From: Annona cherimola
Lineage: Eukaryota; Streptophyta; Magnoliopsida; Magnoliales; Annonaceae
DNA length: 64,000 nt
Direction: 5' to 3'
Assembly: GCA_030490835.1 (NCBI GenBank)
Contig: CM059977.1
Location: forward strand, 8,956,765-9,020,764
A model generated the notes under the pieces. That model made no database searches. It had not been told where the DNA came from and was given only the letters and a program-made list of their open reading frames with translations. This document shows, piece after piece, positions 34,475 through 45,130 of this stretch (positions are counted from its first letter, which is position 1; each line of letters starts with the position of its first letter). Made by a program: the position numbers and the translations under genes.

Positions 34475-36262
34475 CAATGTTGTCAGAACTGAACCGATGA
34501 TTGAACCGATAAAGGAACTGGTCTAGTTCGAACCGGTTCGACCGGTTAAGCAAACCAGTTTAAACCGGCGATGTCAGCATGACATATTTATGATGTCATA
34601 AATATTAATTTTTTTTAAAATTTTCAATAAATATATTGATAAAATTATATTTTCATAAATCCTAAATATATATATTAGATTTTAAAAACAACAATATAAG
34701 TATAAAACATGCAGGAGGGACAGGAGCAAGCTGCAGTAGGGATGGGGGTAGGCCGCAGCAATCACACATACATATATATTATTTGTGCTTTTTGATAATT
34801 CTAAAAATCTTCATATAATTTCATATTAAATTCACACTTTTTGAGTATAAAAATGTTAATTAAATACATATTTTATGTGAAATTTAGTGAAAATTACATT
34901 TTTCATAAAATCTTTAATTTTGCTATAAAACGGGTCATTTTGCAACTTTTTTTGAAAATATAAAATTATGAATCAATAGGCTAGAAAATTTTAATGTTGA
35001 AATGTTTATTAGCTTATTAATATAATTTGGGAAAATTTATAAAATTATTTAATTGGAAAAATCATACATATATGACTACAATTATATTTTAAAATACGGG
35101 GAACAAAGTATATTATTGTATTTAGATAAATTAAATTAAAGGATAAAGTGAATTAAACTAAGATGATATATGATATTATTGAAATTATTTATCGAAGAAT
35201 TAATATTTAAATTCGGATTTAAATGCACTGCAGGAACCCCGAACGACTGTGCACCACCGGAGCACCATTTCTGGTACTCCATCACCTCCAAATCCAGCTG
35301 CCGGCCATCTGCAATCAAATTCGAAGCCCAAATCCAAATGACCGAACCCATTTCCACCAAATATAACATTTCAAAACGTCATCTGATAATCATCGCTTTC
35401 AGAAAACGCCATCTCTGTTTCCATCTCCCATCTTTATCTCCATCCCAATCCGTTTCATGCTCCATCGTCATCGATCATACGAGGTACTGGCTCTCAAACG
35501 TAAGGAATTGTAATCTATGGAATCTCCTCTTATTATGCCTCTGCCCCTGGTATGAAACCAAAAAAATAGATGCGAGACACTCAAGGCTTCAGTATCCACG
35601 CACCAAACTATTAGATAGAATGCATCAGAGCAAGCCGAAATGGTTTAAGTTGACCAAGCGGATGAGGATCCATTCATTTTAGAACCCCTTTGCCTTTGTT
35701 TGATATAACAAAAGTAGAGAACTCGTGGATCTTTTTCATTCCGAAGATCGAGTGGCTGATCGACGATGAGAGCTGCAACAGCTTCTCCCGCTGCCGCTCG
35801 GATCAGATTAGCTTCGTCGCACCTCCCCAGAACTGTCTCCTTCGAGGTCGGGAATCGCCGATTATGCTTTTCTCGGCGCCTTAGTAGCACAGCTCCGATC
35901 GGCGGTCGCCCGTCAGTCTTTGCGCTCAGGTCCGGAGTTCTCCCCTGTCATCGAACGCTTCGGGCGACAGATGTCTATTGTTGGTGCGGAAGACAACGGG
36001 ATTGTCGAACTGCTGATTGCCAAACCTGTCATCCCCTGTCATTCTACTCACGGGCTTTCACCGAACTGCCGATTGCCGAACCCCTTTTTTTATTCAAGGA
36101 ACTGTCGAACCGGTTGCATACGGCCGAACCGCGACGTCCGGTTTGACGGTTCTTACGGTTTAATATAATTAAACCGGACCGCATGTAAACGAACCGGACA
36201 CAGGACCGGATCCCAGTTGAACTGGTCGGACCGGCCGATCCAGTCCGGTTCTGACAACACTG
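34475..36262. mobile_element. Non-autonomous hAT-type element carrying gene-like sequence
   Basis: 1,788 bp bounded by an exact 8-bp target duplication GTTATGAT (34467-34474 and 36263-36270), the hAT signature. Ends are CAATGTTGTCAGAAC and (reverse complement) CAGTGTTGTCAGAAC, followed by subterminal repeats rich in CCGGTT and GAACCGG at both ends. There is no transposase. The left half is AT-rich, whereas 35210-36150 is GC-richer; a plus-strand frame from 35766 starts MRAATASPAAARIRLASSHL, an Ala/Ser/Arg composition like a plastid or mitochondrial transit peptide, which suggests a captured gene start. The source gene is not identified. Confidence 0.8.
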
Positions 36263-36586
36263 GTTATGATATATTTAAAATTTTATTTTTTAAACAAAAT
36301 TTCAACCTTACCGCACGTGGATCTAAAAGGGTTAAGGTTTTGCAATTGGTTTTTTGATTATTTGTCATACTTACGGTAATTTTTATGTATATGCATGATG
36401 TGTCGTGCCCACGGTAAGATCTCGTGGACCGTCTCTATCTGTCCCAATATCGTCTCCCACCACTGCTCGCCCATACAATGAGTGAGGGCCTTGCGCCCAT
36501 CAAGAAGTAGAAGAAATTTATAGTACTCAGTTCCAATGAAAATGCCCTGCCCTCTCTACGTAACCTATATCCCATTCGTATGTTAA

Positions 36587-36860
36587 GGGTGTAATTGGGA
36601 AGTTATAAAACTCTTGGATGAAAAGATGTTAGTATAAAAATTATTAAATTAAAAGAAAATGATATAATATAGTAAGGATAATGATAAAGAGTCAAGATAA
36701 TAAAGTTGAAATGGATAGTTAGTCGTATAGGGAGTAGTGTAAAAATTATTTAAAAGTAGCATAATGGTTTAGAAAAATGTAAAGAAGTGATTAAAAAATA
36801 TGATAATTATATAGAGTGATAAGTTTTAACTTCACATTTTCACTATTTGCCAAACACACC
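36587..36860 (+). repeat. Tourist-like MITE, copy 3
   Basis: Starts GGGTGTAATTGG and ends GCCAAACACACC, flanked by TTAAG on both sides. Same interior order as copies 1 and 2, more diverged. Confidence 0.65.
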
Positions 36861-37430
36861 TTAAGAAAATATATTTATTTTGTAGTTGTTGAAGTGAAAA
36901 AACAAATAATGAGTAATTCATCTTATTAGTTATTAACTATTTAATATAGTAATTTATTAGCTTGCAAGATAAATTATTTAATACATAATAAATTATTCCA
37001 TATTAAACACTGTTGTTGTTTTCTTTTAGAAACATTGTAAGGATGTCTCAGAATTTGATTGTAACAAATATTAAGATGGATGTAATATATACATACCAAT
37101 TAAAAAAATCGTCAAACTTGTACTTATCAAGAATCTTCTAAGAACCACTAAAAAAATCTTCTAAAAAATATTTTTTAGATTTGTACGATATGATTTACCA
37201 ATTTACCGTGATGAAATTACTAAGAAAAAAACAAAGAGAGAATGATGAAATATCCAAAAATCGCAATTCTTTGTAGAATTATTTTATCCTTTAGTCACTA
37301 CCTATGGATGGATAAGTATAAATTTCATAACTATTGACACTTCTCCCTTCTTTTCATCTCCGTTTTTTATACTTTTGGCACGATATAACATGTTAACTAC
37401 TTAATTATCAGATTTTTCTTATTATCTACA
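36861..37430. other. Intergenic, possible SINE tail
   Basis: 37030-37110 (AAGGATGTCTCAGAATTTGA ... ACCAATTAAAAAAATC) resembles the SINE tail at 24530-24589. Nothing else recognised. Confidence 0.3.
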
Positions 37431-37856
37431 AAGTAATTTGCATATATACCTACATAGTTTGAAACTAATTACAGATCCACGTAGTTTCACGAATTGTATA
37501 TTATTTTCACATAGTTTCAACAAAATTGCTCATTACCCCCACGCCATTACTTGTCGTTAATATCTGACGAGATATTTTAAAATGACAAAAATGCCCTCAT
37601 TAGTTTACATAGTTTCATGGGGTAATATGAAATTTTGGTGAAACTATGTGATGGTGATATGCAATTTGTGAAACTATTGATAATGACATTTTCGTCATTT
37701 TCCAAAATATCACGTCAGATGTTAACGACAGGTAACGACATGGGGATAATACACAATTTTGGTGAAACTATGCGGGAGTAATATGCAATGTGTGAAACTA
37801 CGTGACTATATTTATAATTAGCGTCAAATTACATGGGTATGTATAAAATGACCCTT
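37431..37856. repeat. Foldback element built of repeated AGTTTCA words
   Basis: The arms (AATTTGCATATATACCTACA at left; reverse complement of right CATTTTATACATACCCATG) are long, and ACGTAGTTTCAC, ACATAGTTTCA and GTGAAACTATG recur about eight times at semi-regular spacing. Symmetric ATCTGACG / CGTCAGAT and GTTAACGACAG words frame the middle. Non-coding. Confidence 0.6.
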
Positions 37857-38379
37857 ATTTATACTGTCAATTATTATTACAGATTTTTCAATTAAAGAGC
37901 TTATATATTTTAACGCTGTTATTACCCTGATCTTATCGAAACAAGCACAATGATTCAATACAACCATTTCAATGCAATCCTTACTTTTTGTTTTCTATTT
38001 TTTTTCCAAATCCAAAGCGGTTATTTTATTTAATACTATTTATTTTATTGTATTACAAAAAAATATTTTGGTTGGAAAATTATATTCTCGTAAAAATTTA
38101 TCATTTATTGAAAGTAAATATACAACTATTGAAATTTAAAAAATGTATACTATATGACATGTAAAAGTTTTTAACACACGTAATTTTAAAATTATATAAA
38201 TATATAGGTAAATATGACAAATGATTTAGATTTAAAAAATTATTTAAAAATGAAAACTAGGCAGTTGTATGGAAACTTCTATAAAGCCGACTATATTGAA
38301 TCACTCAGAATTAATTTTTAACATGACAAAAACTTGTACCTATATTTAAATATATATGGTTATACATTTATTCCCATTT
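37857..38379. other. Intergenic, no feature seen
   Basis: Very AT-rich, no open frames or clear repeats. Confidence 0.4.
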
Positions 38380-38880
38380 ACTTAGAAGTGATTTTAGACA
38401 ATTTCTTCCCTTTTTTAGATATTAATGATTTATATGAAATTCAATCCATTCATTATATTTATCGTTATTTGTTTAACTAGATCTTATCTAAATCAAATAC
38501 ACGTTTAACTAGATCTTATCTAAATTGAATACGTGCATGAGACATAATTTCTCAAAAATAGGTATATTTATGTATAAATTAAACAAAATGCTTATATCAA
38601 TTCATAAATGTATTAAAATATCATAATACTTTATAGAATTTTTTATCCATATAGTAGTACTATTTTAAATAGTTTAGATGTTGAAAATGATTCTTAAAAA
38701 TTGATATTTAATATCAAATTATTTTATTATATTGATTATATAAGTTTATAGATAAGACCTACATGTAGTAAAACTAAACAAATGAAATGATTTTCATTAT
38801 AATATAAATGATGGCAAATGTAACGAATGAAGTGAATTTTTCATAAATAATCAAAATATTAAAAACGAAAAGAGTTATAT
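38380..38880. repeat. Foldback element of the 41-42 kb family
   Basis: Carries the family series: CAATCCATTCATTATATTTA, then a direct repeat of GTTTAACTAGATCTTATCTAAAT (two copies near 38470 and 38505), ATACTTTATAGAATT, GTTTAGATGTTGAAAA and a return arm ending GAATTTTTCATAAAT. Confidence 0.5.
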
Positions 38881-39110
38881 AGATGAGAAATTTCACAAAA
38901 GCATTTTTATTTATAAAAGTAGAATAAATGATCACATTCTAATTTCAAATATAACAATGTTATTAAGATAACTTAAAAGCGACATGAAATTAAAAAAACT
39001 AGTCACGATAAAAGTAAAAATAAGTTGCTCTAATTAAATATAATAAAAAAATCTAGGAAAATAATATAAAAATACAAAACAAAATCTAACTTGATTGCTT
39101 CTATCCACAC

Positions 39111-40455
39111 TAGGGGTGCAACTTGGTACCGGGTCGGTCCGAACCCGCCCAACCCGACTCGTTACCAAAACCAAAAATGAGTTTTATTTTTTAAATTTTT
39201 TCAAAATAGACCCGGTTTCAACCCGACCCTTAGAAATCTGAAACTAAAACTGGGTTCGCACTAACCCGGTCTGAAGCCGGTGTAATTTATATAATTTTTT
39301 CATAAATTATACATGTTTATTTTGTAATATTAATATATATACATGTTTCAGGCATTACCAACTCTAGTTCAGACAAATCACCTCTTCCTCCATTACCAAA
39401 GCATGCTTAAGGTAACTTAATTTCTAGGATGATTTTTTATGATTATTATCTTCTTATTGTTAACAGTTGCATGCATTTTTTTTGTCTAGGTTGATGCATA
39501 TTATTTTCAAAGATATAAATCAAGGAGGAAGAACTTGACATTAGAAATGCAGATGGAAATCAAGGGAGAAATTATTTGGAAGTCTTCGAATAGTTTTTTA
39601 GTTTTTTTAGAAACTTTGGAGACATGAACTCATTTGAATTTTGAATTTGTTTAAAAGTGGATGTAAACTTATTTAAACTAGAGATTTGTTTATATTGTCA
39701 TTTTAAATTTGGATTGCACTTAAATTAGATTGGAATGTTGAACCATTATGCTTAGCGTATTTAGATTTAGTTACTTTGAATAACTGTTATGTGGATTATG
39801 TTTGAATTTGAGTTGGCATGATAAATCTATTTCATATTATACTTTCTGTTAGTATGAGAAATCTGTTAGTTTGAATTTCAGATTGTAGTATAAATTTGAT
39901 TCATATTTTAAGTTTATTGGTATGACAAGTGGTCAATTTCTATTTTACCAATTTGTATGATAAATATTCAGTTTGAATTCAATTTCAACAATTTGTATGA
40001 TAATATTTAGTTTCAACTACAATAGTTGGTATGATATGTTCATTTTCTATTTATTACACTTGAGTCATTTCCATTAGCTATTAAATAGAAATGACCAACT
40101 AGTCATAAAACTAACTAATTTTTCATTTATTTGTGTCTATAGGGTGCTGAAAAATTACTTGCAGAGTTCATTCAAAGAATATTGCAGAATTCAGCATGAT
40201 GTTGCAGAATTCTTTGAAAGGATGTTATAGAATTCAGCATGAGGCTTGACTTCATAAATACAAATATGTATATTCAAATAATTTTCTTTTAGATTACAAT
40301 TAAATTTGAAAAAAAACAGTTTATTAGTAACCCGAATTCTAACCCAAAACGAAACCAAAACCAATGCGAACTCGGTCCAAACCCGGATTAAATTCTTAGG
40401 GTTTGGGTTTTGGTTCACTCCAACCCGGTATAACCCGACTCGAGTTACACCCCTA
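39111..40455. mobile_element. Non-autonomous hAT-type element
   Basis: 1,345 bp with ends TAGGGGTGCAACT and (reverse complement) TAGGGGTGTAACT, plus subterminal ACCGGGT, AACCCG and CCGACTCG words at both ends. The 8-bp target duplication is ATCCACAC / ATCTACAC (39103-39110 and 40456-40463, one mismatch). The interior is AT-rich with several direct repeats (GTATGATAAAT..., AGAATTCAGCATGA twice near 40190 and 40230) and no transposase. Confidence 0.8.
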
Positions 40456-40539
40456 ATCTACACGTGTCGCCTCTTTTAAAAGAAATTGTAAGGGCAAATT
40501 CAACATTTAAAAAAAATATCATGGTATATGTATATATAT

Positions 40540-41340
40540 AAGAACTTTTCCTATGCGGTGAAGCTGCACTATAATTAACAGTGCGTTTGACCCAAAATGG
40601 TCTTTACATATACTTAAATGTATTGATACTTTATACAATCATTTATCTATATATAAATTTTATAGCAAATTGTTTGCATGTTGAAAAAATAATTTTAAAA
40701 TTATTATTTATATCAAACTATTTTATTATGTTAAATTTGTACTATTTTTAGATGAAGTCCATACACATATCCAATTGGAATGAAAATTGGTATGATAATA
40801 GAATACATAATTCTAAATACAATGGGGCAAGTAGATTATAATTTTATAATCATGTGAGGCCTATTTTGAGGTAATTGTATTGTAATTGTGATGCAGTAAA
40901 GTTGCACCTGAATATTTATATATATGTGAGACCTGTTCCAATGCAGCGCCATTGCATGAGAACAATGGTACATTTGTTCAAAAAAGGCAGCACAAAGATT
41001 AGAATGCAATGAAACTTCATATAATTATTCATCTATGTATAAATTTTATAGCAAATGGTTTACATGTTAAAAAACCACTTTGAAGTTATTATTTACATCA
41101 AACTATTTTATTATGTTGAATTTATACCATTTTTAGATGAGATCCATATACATATTCGATTGGGATGAAAATTGATATGGTCAATACGGTAATAGAATAT
41201 ATTATTTTAAATACAATGAGTGCAGTAGATTATAATTTTATCATCATATGAGGCTTATTTTGATGTCATTGTACTATGTGTGTATATATATATATATCAT
41301 CTTGCAGGGTCTATGGAACAGGTCTCATATATACATACAT
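40540..41340. repeat. Two decayed copies of the GCACCGG foldback family
   Basis: 40716-40925 and 41080-41290 repeat the internal sequence of the intact element at 42879-43251 (CAAACTATTTTATTATGTT, ATTGGGATGAAAATTGATAT, ATACAATG...GTAGATTATAATTTTAT). Ends are eroded. Confidence 0.55.
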
Positions 41341-41378
41341 ATATATATCTCGGTCCCGCTTCTATATAACCAGGTTAC

Positions 41379-41870
41379 ATAGAAGCGGACTCATATAACC
41401 TCTTCAAAATCTTAGATTTTAATCTTTAATGGAAAATTCAATTCATTCATTGTATTTAAAGTCGTTTGTTTATATAGGAGATCAAGTTTCATCCCAATTA
41501 AGTATGTTTATGGACAACATTTGTTCAAAAATATATATTCATGTGTACATTATGAAAAACACTTAGATCTATTTACACATGTATTAGAATATAATAATAC
41601 TTTATAGAATTATTTATTTACATAGAAATGATATTTTAGACGGTTTAGATGTCAAAAATACTACTTTAAAATTGATATTTTAGCATTTTTTTATCATTTA
41701 CACAAAAATATATACATTTTCTAACAAATGTGGTCTAGAAATATACTTAATTGGAATGACACTTGATCCTTTAAATAAAAAAATGATGTTAAATATAATA
41801 AATGGATTAGATTTTTCATCAAAGATTAAAATTATAGGTTTTAAAGAAATTATATGACTCTACTTCTATA
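41379..41870. repeat. Foldback MITE, tandem unit A
   Basis: The left arm (AGAAGCGGACTCATATAACC, ATCTTTAATGGAAAATTCAA) and the reverse complement of the right arm (AGAAGTAGAGTCATATAATT, ATCTTTGATGAAAAATCTAA) match. The junction with unit B is a palindromic hairpin, TTCTATATAACCCGGTTACA then TAGAA. Confidence 0.6.
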
Positions 41871-41882
41871 TAACCCGGTTAC

Positions 41883-42370
41883 ATAGAAGCTGAGTCTTAT
41901 ATATATACCATGTAGCCCCTTCAAAACCTATTATTTTGATCTTTGATGGAAAAATCTAATCCATTTATTATACTTAACATTATTTTTTTACTAAGAGATC
42001 AAGTTCCATCTCAATCAAGTATGTTTACGGGCTACATTTGTTAGAAAATATATATATTCATATTTAAATTATAAAAAATGCTAAAATATCAAATCTAAAG
42101 TAACATTTTGGACATCTAAACCGTCCAAAATATCATTTATATGTGAATAAATGATTCTACAAAGTATTATTACATTCTAATACATGTGTATATAGATATA
42201 AATATTTTTTATAATTTACACGTGAATATATATGTATATTTGAACAACGATTATGATAAAAGTTGATCTTCTAGATAAACAAACGATATTAAATATAATG
42301 AATGGATTAGATTTTCTATTAATGATCAAAATCTTAGATTTTGAAAGGGTTATATAGAAGAAGGACTATA
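41883..42370. repeat. Foldback MITE, tandem unit B
   Basis: Second copy of unit A, joined to it by the shared hairpin: left arm AGAAGCTGAGTCTTATATAT and GATCTTTGATGGAAAAATCT; right arm ATGGATTAGATTTTCTATTA, ending GGGTTATATAGAAG. A truncated third unit follows at 42420-42640. Confidence 0.6.
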
Positions 42371-42878
42371 TACGGGAATACTTCTATGAAACCGATTTTC
42401 ATTGAAATGATTTCGTAAAATTCTTTTCATTTTGGAAATGTTAATATTTGATAGAAAATTCAATCAATTCATTGTATTTAACACCATTTCTTTAGCTCAG
42501 AGACCAAGTTTCATCTCAATCTAATATGTGGATTGACCACATTTGCTAAAAAATAAGTGTATTCATGTGTAAATTATGAAAAACGCTTAGACCCATTCAT
42601 ATATGATTAAAATATATCGATACTTTCTAGAATCATTTATAATATTTTTTTTTTCGAAGAGGGAAAAAGACCTTATGGACTCTTCTAATCCCAGCCTTCC
42701 TGAAGTTCGTTGTCAGGGTGGAATGGAGACAGCCCCTCAGCCATATTCATTTGGAAAAAAATCTTTACATAAAACATTAGCAATACATTCAGGTGGTAAG
42801 TCCCTCAACTCCCTTTCAGTTAGGTTTTGCTGTTCGAATATTTTAATTTATACACATATAATATATATATATATGGAT

Positions 42879-43251
42879 GCTGTTCCGGTGCAGCATCACT
42901 GCACCGGACCAGCGGTGCAGTGGCCCCAAAATAGAGCCCACATGATCATGAAATCATGATCTACTCCACCCATTGTATTTAGAATAATGTATTCTACTAC
43001 CATACCAATTTTCATCCCAATCAGATACTTTAAAGTTGTTATTTACATCAAACTATTTTATTACGTTGGATTTGTACCATTTTCAGATGGGGCCCATATA
43101 CATATCTGATTGGGATGAAAATTGGTATGGTAGTAGAATACATTATTCTAAATACAATGGGTGAAGTAGATCATGATTTCATGATCATGTGAGCCCCATT
43201 TTGGGGCCACTGTACCGTTGTTCCGATGCAGCATCACTGCACCGGAACAGC
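42879..43251. repeat. Intact foldback element with GCTGTTCCGGTGCAG ends
   Basis: 373 bp with arms of about 150 bp. The left begins GCTGTTCCGGTGCAGCATCA; the reverse complement of the right begins GCTGTTCCGGTGCAGTGATG. Each end holds its own short palindrome (TGCAGCATCACTGCA), and each arm another (TGATCATGAAATCATGATC). Flanked by TA-repeat tracts on both sides (42859-42874, 43263-43286). Non-coding. Confidence 0.75.
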
Positions 43252-43262
43252 TTTCTCTTTCT

Positions 43263-43286
43263 ATATATATATATATATATATATAT
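43263..43286. repeat. (TA)n microsatellite
   Basis: Uninterrupted TA dinucleotides directly after the foldback element. Confidence 0.9.
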
Positions 43287-43655
43287 TAACCACTTTTACA
43301 ATTTACAGCATTTATAATAGAAAGTCAGAAACTACTACATGGCTTATTGGCATTTTCTCCCATGCCTTCCCCCACTGCACAAGCGGAAAAGTCTCTGATG
43401 AGACATTGTACCTATCCGCCAAGTGAAAGTGAAAAAGTCCGCATATTGTTGGATTTTAATACTCCTCTGCACTTTTTCGTCTGACATACGTCGAATAGAG
43501 TTAAATTTTAATCCACCTTTTATTTTTCTATGTAATAAATTTTTTGATTGGTTATATAATAATTTTTTATTACTTTACATTACAACTTAAGTCAATCCAA
43601 ATACATATTTTTTACAACTGTATAATCGACAATATATCAACGTGAAATATTGTTC

Positions 43656-43757
43656 TTGAAAAGACAAGCGGGATATTTTTTTTTTGTGTCTCTTTCCTTA
43701 AAGACAAGCGAGATCTTTTTTTTTTTTGTGTCTTTCCTTAAAGACAAGCGGGATTTG
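43656..43757. repeat. Tandem repeat, period about 45 bp
   Basis: AAAGACAAGCGGGAT...TTTTTTGTGTC, AAAGACAAGCGAGATC...TTTTTTGTGTC and AAAGACAAGCGGGATTT: two full units and a partial one. Confidence 0.8.
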
Positions 43758-45130
43758 ATAACCGGACTTTTTGCTCGATCGGCAGGCGCTCCTAGCAGTT
43801 GAAAATGAATTTTCGTAGGCATCATCGATCATCTATTTTCATGCGATTGAAAATGAATCAGGCACTGTAGGGTGTAACTCGGTTGGGGTTGCAATTGACG
43901 CAATCCTAACGTCATGATTAAAAATTCTATAAATTAATACTTGGGTTTTTAAAAATTTATACTTTAAATTGATTCAATTAAACAAATTACATTTCAATTC
44001 ATCATAGGGACCACGCTCGTAATAAAGATTGTAGAAATGTAGCGTAATGGACGGCATATTGAAAGCGTCAGATTTTGCCCAGTATAGAAAAAGAAAGGCA
44101 CAGGTTAGGCATGATCTGGGTCCAACGCCAAGATTCCTCGCAGTAAATAACCCATAGCTCGAAAGCAGTCTGATTGATTCCTCATGTTGGCTAATGATCA
44201 GGGATGATGGAGTAGACATCAACACAAATCATTTGGCCTAACAGATCTAACGCCTAATAAAGAAATCACTATGCAAATATGGCCATTGCCAACCATCATC
44301 AGCTGCTGGTTAGATTAGAAGATAGCGGAAAAACGTTCTGTACTTTCTGTTTAAGGTGCCAACCGAATCTGCAGCTGGTCATGCCATTGTAGAAAGTTAT
44401 TGTCAACCATTTCATAAAAACGCAGCAGGTAGAAACAGAAGCCCACCTATATCACCAGATTTACCTGTTGGAGGAGTCTTGTCGGGGGCCATAAGTGGAG
44501 ATAGATAACCTGATGAGGCAGAAGAAATTGCATAGATAACCTGACGGGCAGAAGAGATTAGGTTTTGCAGGGCCCAAGGTCTTCTTTCATTCATCCACTG
44601 GCCAATTATTGATCCAGTATTCTTTACACCATCATAGTTCTGGCAACAGGGTTGCAGAGCTGTTCTGGTGTTCTATTTCGGGACAGCAGCCGAATGGGGA
44701 AATTTCGATGCTGCACATAGGACCTAGATCCACTGCTCAAATTGCATCTGCATTGATTACTACAATGTGGTGGGCTCAGCATTAAAAATCTCATTTTGAT
44801 AAGCATATAACAGCAGTGCTTTCTTGATCCGCGCACATGTGGCGCCCACAGACCTATTTGCGGGGTGTTGCGGGCTCTGCTTGTTTGGCCAAAGCACAGA
44901 AATGCTTTCCTTTTAAAGAATGGAATTTTCTTTTTTTAAAAAGAAGTGATGGACTTGATCCTCTCCATAATTGGATTGCATTTCTGGGACTTTGTGTTCT
45001 GTGGACGCTAGGCCAAATAAGCCCTTAAGGTGAACTGAAGCTTATGCTCTTCTCCAAATAGTCCAATTGGAGATGGGCCTTAAGGAACGTGACAAATTGG
45101 TGAGAGAAACACGCTGCCGCTGATCTTAAT
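43758..45130. other. Region downstream of the PPR gene
   Basis: GC-balanced sequence from 44000 to 45130, probably including the 3' UTR of the PPR gene. Minus-strand frames 44412-44594 and 43974-44225 are short; a donor-like GTAAATC follows CCTCCAACAG at 44466, but no supported exon chain was found. Confidence 0.35.

Noticed and set aside
35170..35682. 170-codon plus-strand frame as an independent gene
   Set aside because: It starts in AT-rich hAT sequence and has no recognisable domain; it is treated as part of the element's captured segment.
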